Origin: Bifidobacterium cuniculi
Lineage (GTDB): Bacteria; Actinomycetota; Actinomycetes; Actinomycetales; Bifidobacteriaceae
Assembly (NCBI RefSeq): GCF_000741575.1
Contig: NZ_JGYV01000011.1
Location: forward strand, 19,821-83,820
DNA length: 64,000 nucleotides
Direction of reading: 5' to 3'
This document shows, piece after piece, positions 27,128-36,256 of this stretch. The position numbers and the translations under genes are program-made. Each line of letters starts with the position of its first letter. Positions within the stretch are counted from its first letter, which is position 1. Under the pieces are notes generated by a model that ran no database searches, was not told where the DNA came from, and worked only from the letters and a program-made list of their open reading frames with translations.

Positions 27128-28771
27128 ATGACTGGCTCCTACGGTAAGGAAGCCTTAGAGCTCGAATTTAAAAGCGACCGAGACTGCTTGGGCGACACCG
27201 AGCTCCTGGAAGCAATCGTAGGGCTTGCGAATTCAAACGGAGGACGCCTCTACTTAGGAGTGGAAGACGACGGGACTCCCACGGGACTGCACCCCAAGCA
27301 TGCGAACACGGACGGCCTTGCCGCCTTCATTGCGAACAACACCAGGCCATCACTTCGGGTCACAGTACGGAAAACGGGCAATCCTGAAGTAATAGAGATA
27401 ACCGTCCCCAAGGCAAGCACCATTGTTTCCACGGAAAGCGGCCGAGCACTACGCCGTAGAATCAAGCATGACGGCACACCCGAGGCAGTGCCACTTTACC
27501 CTTATGAAATGATGGACGCGTGGAGCGACTTACGTACTTTGGATTTCTCCGCACAGGCAGTCCCCGAGGCAACGCGAGACGATTTTGACCCTCTGGAACG
27601 AGAGCACCTGCGCAAAATCATTGCGCAAAACCCCCAAAGCGACAGGGCCCTACTGGAATTATCCGACGAAGAGCTCGAGCATGCCCTAGGACTGGTAAGT
27701 GCAGCCGATAATGCGAACACACCGACGTTGACAGGATTACTGCTCTTGGGGAAAGAAGATTCCCTCAGAAGACTTATCCCCACGCACGCAGCCTCGTTCC
27801 AGGTTTTGGAGGGAAGCACCATCAAGGTCAACCGCGATTTTCACGGACCCCTTCTGCAAGTAATCGAACAGATGGGCGAGATGCTGGAGCCATGGAACAC
27901 GGGCACGGAACTGACAATCGGACTTTTCTCCAAAATCGTACCCGACTTCAACAGGAGGGCTTTTCGCGAAGCAATCGTAAACGCATTCGGCCATCGAGAT
28001 TATTCCGTGATGGGCCGCGTCGTAGTGAAGCTAGACGATTGGGGCTTGGAGATATCAAGCCGGGGCAGCTTCATCGAGGGGATCAGCATCGACAATCTCT
28101 TGACCGCCGATCCTCACGGAAGAAACACCATCCTCATGGACGCATTGAAACGTAGCGGACTGGCAGAACGAACCGGGCGTGGTATAGACCGTATTTTCGC
28201 AGGGTCCCTCAATTACGGACGACCATTGCCCGACTACTCAAATTCGAATTCTCAACGAGTGTCGGTATTCATCCCCCGAAGCGCACCTGACCCGTTATTC
28301 GTCGAGATAATCGAGGAAGAACGGGAACGCACGGGAAAGGAATTGCCCATAGAGAGCCTTCTCATCCTCAACAAACTCAAAGCGGAAGGCAACGCCACTT
28401 ACATGGATATGGCCGACACTTTGGACATTCTCCCCGCAAAACTGAAGGTCGTGTTAAAGGGCCTTACTGACTCCGGTCTCATTGAAGCATCAGGGTCTGG
28501 AGAAACACGGTCCTACATGTTGGGATCCAAGGTATACCGTAAAAGCGGGAAAAGCGTGGAATATGTGCGCCAGTCCGCTATCGACCGCATCCGTTATCCG
28601 GAATTGATCTTGAAACTTGCCACCGAACAGGGACAACTGACCACCACAGACGTGGAAAGACTGTTGGGCGTCTCACACAACCAAGCGTATTATCAAATCA
28701 ACAAATTGGTTGCGGCAGGCACACTGAGGAAGATCGGTTCCAGAAGGAGCGCACATTACGTGAAAGCCTGA
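27128..28771 (+). CDS. AlbA_2/HATPase_c_4 ATP-binding transcriptional regulator
   Basis: 547 residues. The N-terminal AlbA_2 (Schlafen-type) domain has ALELEFKSD, LLEAIVGLANSNGGRLYLGVEDDG. The middle GHKL-type ATP-binding segment has FREAIVNAFGHRDYSVMGRVVV and RSGLAERTGRGIDRIF. Winged-helix segments follow at the C-terminus (residues about 405-545, TTTDVERLLGVSHNQAYYQINKLVAAGTLRKIG). Such proteins are usually regulators in accessory islands. ATG 27128 has GAAAGG 7 bases upstream and is preferred to ATG 27122. Its GC content is clearly lower than that of the flanking genes, suggesting separate acquisition. The operator array upstream is its probable target. Confidence 0.75.
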   Translation: MTGSYGKEALELEFKSDRDCLGDTELLEAIVGLANSNGGRLYLGVEDDGTPTGLHPKHANTDGLAAFIANNTRPSLRVTVRKTGNPEVIEITVPKASTIVSTESGRALRRRIKHDGTPEAVPLYPYEMMDAWSDLRTLDFSAQAVPEATRDDFDPLEREHLRKIIAQNPQSDRALLELSDEELEHALGLVSAADNANTPTLTGLLLLGKEDSLRRLIPTHAASFQVLEGSTIKVNRDFHGPLLQVIEQMGEMLEPWNTGTELTIGLFSKIVPDFNRRAFREAIVNAFGHRDYSVMGRVVVKLDDWGLEISSRGSFIEGISIDNLLTADPHGRNTILMDALKRSGLAERTGRGIDRIFAGSLNYGRPLPDYSNSNSQRVSVFIPRSAPDPLFVEIIEEERERTGKELPIESLLILNKLKAEGNATYMDMADTLDILPAKLKVVLKGLTDSGLIEASGSGETRSYMLGSKVYRKSGKSVEYVRQSAIDRIRYPELILKLATEQGQLTTTDVERLLGVSHNQAYYQINKLVAAGTLRKIGSRRSAHYVKA

Positions 28772-28810
28772 TGCCGCCGCTGGAGCTTCCCCAGAACTAC
28801 GCCGGCACTC

Positions 28811-29281
28811 TCACCGCCCAGCCAACCATGCCTCCACCGCGGACTTCGCATAGAGTTTCGCATGCTCGGTCATGATGACCGGCTTGGGGAACGACTTGCT
28901 GCGAACCAGCTGCCCCACGCGCTGCCGCGTGACACCGGCCATCCGCGCAATCTCGGCATTGCTGACCACCGGCGGGTACAGCGGTTCATGCACCATGCGA
29001 TCGAACTCGTCCTGCGTGAACACCTGTGCCGAGAGCACCGTCAGCTGCATGCCGGGCATGGCGTCCTCGACTGCCGACCGTGCGGAGACTAGTGCTTCCA
29101 CCACGCTGGGCGCATTCAGCCCGAGCACCACGCTTCCCTTGGTGCCACCGATATCGAAGGCCGTCACCGCCCCGTACTCGCCAAGCCGTTCCATGACGTC
29201 AAACGCCAGGTCTTCGCTCAGGGATGCGTCACTGGTGAAGTCCAGCACCACGTCCCATTGTTCCTGTTGTTCCTGTTCCAC
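28811..29281 (-). CDS. HTH protein of a HicA-like toxin-antitoxin pair (putative antitoxin)
   Basis: 156 residues from GTG 29281, with GAGG 7 bases upstream. The N-terminal 90 residues resemble a small alpha/beta sensor fold (WDVVLDFTSDASLSEDLAFDVMERLGEYGAVTAFDIGG). The C-terminal helix-turn-helix is VSNAEIARMAGVTRQRVGQLVRSKSFPKPV, of the excisionase/AlpA type. It follows the frameshifted HicA-like gene in the same transcript. By arrangement it would be the antitoxin and operator-binding repressor; this is inferred from the pairing, not demonstrated. Confidence 0.6.
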   Translation of the reverse strand: MEQEQQEQWDVVLDFTSDASLSEDLAFDVMERLGEYGAVTAFDIGGTKGSVVLGLNAPSVVEALVSARSAVEDAMPGMQLTVLSAQVFTQDEFDRMVHEPLYPPVVSNAEIARMAGVTRQRVGQLVRSKSFPKPVIMTEHAKLYAKSAVEAWLAGR

Positions 29282-29346
29282 TCATGTACCTCGTTTCGTG
29301 ATGACAGAGCGGGTGACGTTTTGACCGCAACGTCACCCAGACCCGC

Positions 29347-29569
29347 TCACTCCCGGAAGCCACCACGTCGGAGAAGCACCAAACAGTGTCTGTACCAGTT
29401 GACGTCCGAAGGCGTCTTATGGATGGACACTGGAGGGACAGTCCGATCCGGCGGGTAGCACATCCAGCCCTTTTTACTGGCTTGGATACGCCACCCTTGT
29501 TCCCGAAGCTGGTCAAGGAGCGGGGGCGATCTGTTTATCTTTGATGAAATAAACCTTTCGCTCTGTCAT
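29347..29569 (-). pseudogene. HicA-like small toxin gene with a frameshift in a G5/C5 tract
   Basis: From ATG 29569 the frame reads MTERKVYFIKDKQIAP. If one base of the G-run at 29522-29526 is removed it continues LLDQLREQGWRIQASKKGW and ends ...CLVLLRRGGFRE, 73 residues in all. The GWRI..SKKGW..YPPD pattern and size resemble HicA-type dsRBD-fold mRNA interferases, but the usual catalytic His (GSH motif) is replaced. As written the product stops after 18 residues. This may be phase variation, decay or a base-calling error. Confidence 0.5.
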
Positions 29570-29592
29570 TGTCGGTTTGCGCCGACAATCCA

Positions 29593-29625
29593 AGAATACG
29601 ACGCTTGCTTTACTTTGTAAAGTAA
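29593..29625 (-). promoter_or_regulatory. Promoter and operator of the HicA-like/HTH pair
   Basis: On the minus strand TTTACA (29616-29621) and TATTCT (29593-29598) are spaced by exactly 17 bp. A perfect palindrome TTACTTT-GT-AAAGTAA (29610-29625) overlaps the -35 box, a good repressor site. Downstream, an 8-bp hairpin (29568-29575 with 29582-29589) covers the start codon. Confidence 0.65.
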
Positions 29626-29796
29626 GCGTGTCGTTCATGAAAGACGTACTCAAGAGCCTCAAAGGGTTCCACGTGAAACAGCTGCAATCAACAACAAACC
29701 CAACACCGCCACCACCCCAACATCCCGCCCCCGCCGTACCCTGAAATATCCGGCACCCGCAACCGGCAACCCGAGACACCACAAGGAGAAGAGGGC

Positions 29797-30501
29797 ATGG
29801 CGCTCGCAGCTTCCCGCACCACCGGCGCATTCGGCATGGAGAATCGCCAGGACACCCGATACCGCCTCTCCTTCACCGCCGGCGCACTGCTGCTCCCCCA
29901 CGGCCGCGCACTGGCCTCCTACTTCCTCGAACACGCCCCCGCAGAGGTCCTCGACCAAGCACGGCAAACCCCGGAACTCGGCAGCACCGTCGCCATCATC
30001 CGCGCGCAGGCCATCGCCGGCAACGTCCTGGCCATCCAGTCCGAAACCGCCAACGCCCGCTACGTGCGCGAGACCCTCAAACGGCTCAGCGCGCTGACCT
30101 TCGATGAGCTGACCATCCTCACCGGCGACGACGCCATGCCTTCCGACCGTCGCCTGATCATGTGGCTGGCGATGTGCCGCTACTACGCTTTCGTCGGCGA
30201 CTTCGCCACCGACGTACTACGAGAGCGTTTCCTGCTGGGCGAACCGACCGTCACCTTCGACGACTACGCGCGCTTCGTACGCAACAAGACCCTGTGGCAT
30301 CCCGAACTGGAAACGCTCACCGACGCCACCGCCAAGAAGCTGCGTTCCTGCCTGTTCGCCGCAATGGCCGAGGCGGAACTGCTCACCCGCACGGACCATG
30401 CGGTGATGCAAGCCCCGCCCACAGCGCTGCTTGCGCATATACTTGAGGTCAGGCCGGAGTCCTTGGAGTTCCTGCCCATGAGGAAAACGACCTTGCAGTG
30501 A
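29797..30501 (+). CDS. brxA: BrxA (DUF1819), BREX system
   Basis: 234 residues. It contains the BrxA hallmarks: YRLSFTAGALLLPHGRALASYF, TANARYVRETLKRLSALTFDEL, LIMWLAMCRYYAFVGDFATDVLRERFL, and TLWHPELETLTDATAKKLRSCLFAAMAEAELL. BrxA is a small NusB-like DNA-binding protein needed or helpful for BREX phage exclusion. AAGGAG lies about 10 bases before ATG 29797. The first 15 residues (MALAASRTTGAFGME) are longer than usual. It is the first gene of the BREX operon, with brxB 34 bases on. Confidence 0.88.
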   Translation: MALAASRTTGAFGMENRQDTRYRLSFTAGALLLPHGRALASYFLEHAPAEVLDQARQTPELGSTVAIIRAQAIAGNVLAIQSETANARYVRETLKRLSALTFDELTILTGDDAMPSDRRLIMWLAMCRYYAFVGDFATDVLRERFLLGEPTVTFDDYARFVRNKTLWHPELETLTDATAKKLRSCLFAAMAEAELLTRTDHAVMQAPPTALLAHILEVRPESLEFLPMRKTTLQ

Positions 30502-30535
30502 CAGGAGCTGACGGAAGCAAGGAGAAGGGAGCGCG

Positions 30536-31240
30536 ATGGCGAATGCACCCGAGCAGGTCCGCGCACAGGCGCGCGGACGCTCCATCGACGGGGAGTTCCG
30601 GCAACTGTTCACGATCATGAGCACACGGTCGTTCCGGCACGGCACGAGCACCGGCGGCGAGCAACCCTATTACATCTACGACTATCCACCGGCGGAGGAG
30701 CTCGACGTACGCCAGCACATCGAGAACCTCATCCGCGACCTGCAGCAGATCACGCCCGCCGATGCCGACGACTACGCGCCGAGGATCCTGCATCTCGACC
30801 TCTACGCCGACGTGGCGCTTCCCATCCTGGAGCAGCGTCATGTCCTGGACCGCCTCCTGGAGCGCGAAGACAACATGCATGGGACGGTTTCCGCGAATCC
30901 GCAGACCGACCGTTTCCTCAATGTGCTGATCGGCGCCTTGACCGGCGACAGCGACGTGACCGCACGTTTCATCGCCGACCGGGTCAACGAGGCGCGCGCC
31001 GCGCATGAGGCGGACATCGTGTTCCTGACGGGCATCGGCGCCGTCTACCCATACATGCGCGCCCACCTGCTCCTGGAGAACCTGCAGGGGTACGTGGACG
31101 ACTGCCCGCTCGTACTGTTCTACCCGGGCACCTACACGCAAGGCTCGGCGTCCGGTTCGAGCCTGAAGCTGTTCGACGCCTTGGAGAACAACAACTACTA
31201 CCGGGCACGGCGACTGCTGAACATGCCCGTTGACGACTAG
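30536..31240 (+). CDS. brxB: BrxB (DUF1788), BREX system
   Basis: 234 residues. The DUF1788 signature is clear: PYYIYDYPPAEELDVRQHIENL, IVFLTGIGAVYPYMRAHLLLENLQ, and PLVLFYPGTYTQGSASGSSLKLFD. BrxB is a core, strictly required BREX component with unknown biochemistry, thought to scaffold the complex with BrxC and PglZ. AAGGAGAAGGGAG precedes ATG 30536. Spacing to brxA (34 bases) and brxC (32 bases) indicates one operon. Confidence 0.9.
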   Translation: MANAPEQVRAQARGRSIDGEFRQLFTIMSTRSFRHGTSTGGEQPYYIYDYPPAEELDVRQHIENLIRDLQQITPADADDYAPRILHLDLYADVALPILEQRHVLDRLLEREDNMHGTVSANPQTDRFLNVLIGALTGDSDVTARFIADRVNEARAAHEADIVFLTGIGAVYPYMRAHLLLENLQGYVDDCPLVLFYPGTYTQGSASGSSLKLFDALENNNYYRARRLLNMPVDD

Positions 31241-31272
31241 GAACACCAAGGAACCAGGGAGGGGAAGGACAA

Positions 31273-34200
31273 ATGGAAGATTCCATGACCATGCCGATGC
31301 AGGACATCTTCGCCAGGGGCATCGACCAGCAGTTCAACGGGGTCATCAAGGCCAACGACGAGAAGGACCTGACCAACGAGGTCAACGACTACGTGCTGAC
31401 CGCGGAGCTGCAATCCAACCTGGAGAAGTTCCTGGACCTGTACAACGATCCAGGCAATCACCAGATCAACGGCGTGTGGATCTCCGGCTTCTACGGATCC
31501 GGCAAGTCGCACCTGCTCAAGATGATCTCGCACATCATCGGCGACGTGCCCCGCGGCGTGGTCAACCACGGCACCGAATCCTCCGCCATGAGCCGCAAGG
31601 ATGTGGTGGAGGCATTCAGGCACAAGGCAACGGAGCAGGGCAATCACTTCTTGGAGGGACAGATTGCGCGCACCTTGACCATTCCGACCACGTCCATCCT
31701 GTTCAACATCGGCCAGAAGACCAACCAGAACAGTTCCGAAACCGTCATGGACGCCTTCGTGCGCGTCTTCAACGAGACCCGCGGCTATGCTGGGTCCCAG
31801 CCTGCCATCGCCCTGTTCGAACGCGACCTGGACAGGCGGGGATGGCTGGATGACTTCCGGAAGGCCTTCGAGGAAGAGGCCCCCGAACCTTGGCAGACGG
31901 CCCGCAACACGTATGGACTGTGGGATTACGAAATCCGCACCGCCTATGCGAAGGTGACGGGCAAGCCCGTCGAGAACGACCTCGTCGGGCAATACGACGC
32001 CCAGTACCGCCACTACACGGTCGAGGACTTCACCAACGACGTGATGGCATGGCTCGACCGTCAGGCACCCACCCAGCGGGTGGTCTTCCTGGTGGACGAA
32101 ATCGGCCAGTTCATCGGGGATCACACCGAACGCATGCTTGAACTGCAGTCCATCGTGGAAGGCCTGGCCGTCAAGTCCAACGGCCGCGCCTGGATGGTCG
32201 TCACCTCCCAGGAGGACATGGACGCCATGGTCGGCGACCGCACCAAGCAGCAGAGCTACGACTTCTCCAAGATCGAGGCACGCTTCAGGTGCAAGCTCAA
32301 GCTCAACAGCACCGACGTGATCGAGGTGATCCAGAAGCGTCTCCTGACCAAGACCGCGCAAGGCGAACAGGCCGTGGGGCAGCTGTGGGACGAACAGCAC
32401 GAGAACCTGCGCACCCTCTTCGACTTCGACGACGCCGGCAAGTCGTACAACCACATGAACCATTACGACAGCGAGCAGGCCTTCGCCGCCAGCTACCCCT
32501 TCGTGGACTACCAGTTCCCGCTGCTCCAGAACTCCCTGCGCAAGCTCAGCGAATACAACATGTTCAGCGGCGAATACCAGTCCGTGGGCGAACGCTCCAT
32601 GATCTCGGCCATCAACGACGTCCTGCACACCTGCAAGGGCAGCACCGTGGGTGACCTCATGCCTTTCGACCGCCTGTACGAAGGCATCAGCGACGCCCTC
32701 CAGAGCACCGCCACCTACCGCATCCGCGACGCGAAGAAGCAACTGGACCCGCAGTACCGTGACCTGGGCGTCCGAATCCTCAAGGTGCTCTTGCTCCTCA
32801 AGCACGTGGATGGCATGAAGGGCACCGTCCGCAACCTGCGCGTCCTGCTCACCGACCGCTTCAACGAAGACGTGCTGAATCTCGAGGAACGCATCAAGGA
32901 GACCTTGCAGGAGCTCGAGAAGGGCACCTACATCGAGCGCGTCAGTGACGGATACTCCTACCTGACCAACGATGAGAAGGACATCGAGCAGGAGATCAAG
33001 AACGTCGAGGTCGACCACGCCGACGTGATCAAGCCCTTCCTGGACATCGTGACCAATGACGTTCTCAAGTCCTCCGGCAAGGTGGTGTTCGGCCCGCAGC
33101 GCAAAGCCTTCAGGTTCGGCCTGGAAATCGACGGAGCACCCCAAAGCACCGGCAAGCCGGATGTCTGGCTCAACCTGGTCACCTCCACCGACGAGGCCGA
33201 CCGTGCACAGGCTGTTCGTCTCAGCTACGGGCGCGAGGACGAACTGGTGGGCCTGCTGGGTGCCGACGACCCCACGCTCTTCGATGACTTCCGCATGTAC
33301 CAGAAGACCAACATCTATACCATGCGCACGGATACGAGCGCCCAGTCGGAAATCCGCCGTTCCATCATCACGGGCAAGATCAGCACCAACCGCCAGCTCT
33401 ACGCCGAACTCAAGAAGCGGGTTGCACGGGCGCTCACCGACACCGCCTTCTACCGTAATGGCACGGAGATCCAGATCAAGGCCAACGATCCCCGTACACG
33501 TGTGGACGAAGCCTTGCAGGACATCCTGCGCAAGCTCTATTCCAACTACATGCTCATCGGCGACGCCTCCTACTCGGAAAATCAACTGGCACAGGTCATC
33601 GCCGATGCCGCTGCAGACGGTGACGGCACCTTGGAAGGCACGGATGCCACCAAGCAGCTCCTGGACGCCCCATCGGAGGAGATCCTCGCTTGGGTGACAC
33701 GCAGATATTCGAAGAACGTGACCACCACCGTGCAGGAGATCGTGACGACGTTCGACGCCCGCCCCTACGGCTGGCCCGTCGCTGCCACGCTCACCTGCCT
33801 GGCATACCTGTATGGCACAGGACGCATCACGTTGGAGTTCGACGGCAAGCCCGTGGCCCGGACCGAAGCGGCGCGGCTGTTGCGCGATACGCGCCGTCGG
33901 GATGCCGTACTCGTGTCCATTCCCAAGGTGTACGACCAGCAGAAGGTGCAGCGGCTACGGTCCTTTGCCCGCGATTACCTGCCTTCGACCAACCAGGCAA
34001 GCAGCGAAACCAGCCCAGCGGACCTTGCCGCACAGGTCAAGGCCGGACTGCAGCAGCGCTTGCAGGAACTAAAGACGATCAAGGACACCCAACAGGCAAA
34101 GTTCCCCTTCGTGGACCAGCTTGCAGATCCCATCGATCGACTTGAGCAGGTAGCCAGCAAGAACGAAACATGGCTGATCGAGGAATTCACCGACCCCCAG

Positions 34201-34932
34201 ACCGTTTCCAACATGGAAATCCTGCTGGACGACGATGTGGATACCGTGGCCCCCATCACCGGGTTCATCCGCAATCGTCAGGGCCAGCTTTATGCAGAGG
34301 GCATGGCGTGGCTCCTCGACAACCACGAGAACATCGATGCCTCTCCAAGCGATGTACGGCAACTTCGGGACCAAGCACTCGAACTGGCCCATAACCCGAA
34401 CATCTACCGGGGCTCCCTGGTACGGCAATTCAACGAGCTGGTCGAGAACATCAGGAAGCAAATCGAGACTGCCCTCGACCAGGAACGGACCGCCGCGCTC
34501 GGCACCGTACAGGCAATCCGCACCCAGATTGAAGAATCCGATGCCTACCAGGCAGCTCCGCAGGCTGCCCAGCACCAGGCCGACCGTACATTGGATGACG
34601 CCCAACACGACATTGAGCATCAATCCACCATCCTGGGCATTCGCGACCGTGCCAACCGCCTGCGTGATGTGGTGCGTCCAGATATCATCAATGCGCTCAA
34701 CGCCGCACTGCCTCCCGAGCCGGCCCCCGAAGCGTCCACCGGCCAGCAGCCGGCCCATGCCGAACCGGTGGCAGCACCTGCACCGCCCCGCAAGGCGGTC
34801 TCCTTGCAAGCCATACCCATTCCGCGGAGCAAGGACAGTCTGAAGACCAAAGATGACGTGGACGAATTCCTCGACGCCTACCGCCGCACCCTCATCACCG
34901 CCATCGAGAACGGGGAGCAGATCCTGCTATGA
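31273..34932 (+). CDS. brxC: BrxC, large P-loop ATPase of BREX
   Basis: 1219 residues, the usual BrxC/PglY size. Walker A is ISGFYGSGKSHLLK (Lys about 78), and Walker B is RVVFLVDEIGQFIGD (about residue 274). A long C-terminal region contains the DUF-type helical repeats and a predicted coiled coil (about 1035-1130). A Pro/Ala linker and a final helix follow. BrxC is essential for phage exclusion and methylation in type 1 BREX. ATG 31285 is an alternative start. The next gene in the canonical order is pglX, but here a structured RNA-like region and an Abi gene intervene. Confidence 0.92.
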   Translation: MEDSMTMPMQDIFARGIDQQFNGVIKANDEKDLTNEVNDYVLTAELQSNLEKFLDLYNDPGNHQINGVWISGFYGSGKSHLLKMISHIIGDVPRGVVNHGTESSAMSRKDVVEAFRHKATEQGNHFLEGQIARTLTIPTTSILFNIGQKTNQNSSETVMDAFVRVFNETRGYAGSQPAIALFERDLDRRGWLDDFRKAFEEEAPEPWQTARNTYGLWDYEIRTAYAKVTGKPVENDLVGQYDAQYRHYTVEDFTNDVMAWLDRQAPTQRVVFLVDEIGQFIGDHTERMLELQSIVEGLAVKSNGRAWMVVTSQEDMDAMVGDRTKQQSYDFSKIEARFRCKLKLNSTDVIEVIQKRLLTKTAQGEQAVGQLWDEQHENLRTLFDFDDAGKSYNHMNHYDSEQAFAASYPFVDYQFPLLQNSLRKLSEYNMFSGEYQSVGERSMISAINDVLHTCKGSTVGDLMPFDRLYEGISDALQSTATYRIRDAKKQLDPQYRDLGVRILKVLLLLKHVDGMKGTVRNLRVLLTDRFNEDVLNLEERIKETLQELEKGTYIERVSDGYSYLTNDEKDIEQEIKNVEVDHADVIKPFLDIVTNDVLKSSGKVVFGPQRKAFRFGLEIDGAPQSTGKPDVWLNLVTSTDEADRAQAVRLSYGREDELVGLLGADDPTLFDDFRMYQKTNIYTMRTDTSAQSEIRRSIITGKISTNRQLYAELKKRVARALTDTAFYRNGTEIQIKANDPRTRVDEALQDILRKLYSNYMLIGDASYSENQLAQVIADAAADGDGTLEGTDATKQLLDAPSEEILAWVTRRYSKNVTTTVQEIVTTFDARPYGWPVAATLTCLAYLYGTGRITLEFDGKPVARTEAARLLRDTRRRDAVLVSIPKVYDQQKVQRLRSFARDYLPSTNQASSETSPADLAAQVKAGLQQRLQELKTIKDTQQAKFPFVDQLADPIDRLEQVASKNETWLIEEFTDPQTVSNMEILLDDDVDTVAPITGFIRNRQGQLYAEGMAWLLDNHENIDASPSDVRQLRDQALELAHNPNIYRGSLVRQFNELVENIRKQIETALDQERTAALGTVQAIRTQIEESDAYQAAPQAAQHQADRTLDDAQHDIEHQSTILGIRDRANRLRDVVRPDIINALNAALPPEPAPEASTGQQPAHAEPVAAPAPPRKAVSLQAIPIPRSKDSLKTKDDVDEFLDAYRRTLITAIENGEQILL

Positions 34933-34950
34933 CGGAAAACGATAGATAAA

Positions 34951-35030
34951 CAAAGCCCCGGGGGCTTGGTCAGAAACCAGAGGCCTACCCGGGGCGTCCA
35001 TCTATAGGATAACACGGACTATAGCGTTTA
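34951..35030 (+). ncRNA. Candidate structured RNA upstream of the Abi/HEPN gene
   Basis: In the 157-base gap after brxC, GCCCCGGG (34955-34962) pairs with CCCGGGGC (34988-34995). Inside, GGC pairs with GCC and TGGT (34967-34970) with ACCA (34976-34979) around the loop CAGAA, giving a long stem with small bulges. A second stem pairs GTCC (34996-34999) with GGAC (35016-35019), and CTATAG occurs twice. No T-run follows, so this is not a plain terminator. An abiF RNA motif has been described upstream of Abi_2-type genes; membership here is inference. Confidence 0.55.
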
Positions 35031-35089
35031 CCTAAACACAATGATCAGATGCGCGATATATCAAGTCACTTGCATAGGAAGGAAGAGCG

Positions 35090-36232
35090 ATGACAGTAGC
35101 CGAACACATTACCGCCGTTCGCTTGGCAGAATATCTCAATGAAGTCGATGGTGACCCTTCCCGCGCGTTGGAACTTTATATGTGGAATAGTCGCATGTCG
35201 GCGGAGTGTTTCATTCTCATAGGTCACCTTGAAATACTCCTTCGTAATTCCATAGACGAAGTGCTACAGCTGTACTATCACGATAAGGAACGCGGGATTC
35301 CCTGGTTCTTGCAGCTTGGCACTGATTTAAGTACTGAGGACAGAGAATCCATCCAACGAGTTAGGGAGGAACTCCGCAAACGTCGAAAGCCTGATTCTCG
35401 CGATCGAATCATTGCCGGACTGACCTTTGGATTTTGGTCCCACATGTTCAATACCCAGCATGATGAACTCTGGAAACTTTGCCTTTACCGGGTGTTCCGC
35501 AATGGCGAGAATCCTAAGATAACGCGTAAGGAAGTCGCCGCACTTGTTGAACAGTTACGTCTTACCAGAAATCGAGTAGCCCATCACAACTATTTGAAGC
35601 AATTCGATGTGCCAAACTCTATCGCCAGCATTTTTCAGCTTGCTCGGCTAATCTCCCCCGAGTACGCAACTTGGATGGAAAACAACAGTACATGGCGTGA
35701 AATATATGAGAACTCGTGCCCGGCAATCGATACTGATACCGTGATTATCCCCGGACGCGTCGCTTGGGATATCTACCAGCATCAACCCATTTATGTATGC
35801 CGAAAGGGGCGCTTCTTCCGAGATATGCGATATCTCGGATTCTACGAAGATAAGTACATACGTAACCAGATTCCGCGGATTAAGCACGTCTTTGACGATG
35901 TTGAATGGACCCCTGAAAGAGCTCAGGAACTTTGCGAATCGAATGATCACGACGAACGAACACTTGGAAAGGCCATGCAATGGGCATTGAGTGAGGAAGG
36001 AACCGAGGTTGCACATGGATGGAAGCATGCCAAAGAGGGATACAAAGTATTCTTGCTGACACCATACCGAGAACAGCAGCAAGGAGACGATGGGCACCAT
36101 GTACTTCCTAATGGCGACTTGCCACATGAATCCTCCGTCGCCTATGTACGCAACCACCGTTACACATCGCTGCACAGACTTCTTTCAGCCCGAACTACAG
36201 ATGATTTATCCGTGGCCCGGACAGTGGACTGA
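35090..36232 (+). CDS. Abi-family (Abi_2-like) HEPN protein inserted in the BREX operon
   Basis: 380 residues. The N-terminal Abi domain (about 10-200) has ALELYMWNSRMSAECFILIGHLEILLRNSIDEVL and IAGLTFGFWSHMF. It also has the HEPN ribonuclease motif R160-N-R-V-A-H165 in RLTRNRVAHHNYL, so RNase activity is likely. The C-terminal 170 residues (HQPIYVCRKGRFFRDMRYLGFYEDKYIRNQIPRIKHV...) form an unrecognised extra domain. AGGAAGGAAG precedes ATG 35090, and pglX starts 24 bases after its stop. GC content is lower than in the BREX genes, so it was probably inserted later. I infer an abortive-infection effector, possibly held by the RNA encoded just upstream. Confidence 0.75.
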   Translation: MTVAEHITAVRLAEYLNEVDGDPSRALELYMWNSRMSAECFILIGHLEILLRNSIDEVLQLYYHDKERGIPWFLQLGTDLSTEDRESIQRVREELRKRRKPDSRDRIIAGLTFGFWSHMFNTQHDELWKLCLYRVFRNGENPKITRKEVAALVEQLRLTRNRVAHHNYLKQFDVPNSIASIFQLARLISPEYATWMENNSTWREIYENSCPAIDTDTVIIPGRVAWDIYQHQPIYVCRKGRFFRDMRYLGFYEDKYIRNQIPRIKHVFDDVEWTPERAQELCESNDHDERTLGKAMQWALSEEGTEVAHGWKHAKEGYKVFLLTPYREQQQGDDGHHVLPNGDLPHESSVAYVRNHRYTSLHRLLSARTTDDLSVARTVD

Positions 36233-36256
36233 GCATACTATCTGAGGTAAAGAACA

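Noticed and set aside
29637..29743. 35-codon ORF (MKDVLKSLKGFHVKQL...) upstream of brxA
   Set aside because: No ribosome site, and the Pro-rich second half looks like chance; not enough to call a leader peptide.
31237..33585. 782-codon minus-strand frame opposite brxC
   Set aside because: Shadow of brxC; it lacks any family pattern while brxC has Walker A and B in order.
34955..34995. GCCCCGGG...CCCGGGGC stem considered only as the terminator of brxC
   Set aside because: No T-run follows, the stem has an internal structured loop and a second stem follows, so a plain terminator explains it less well, although termination is not excluded.
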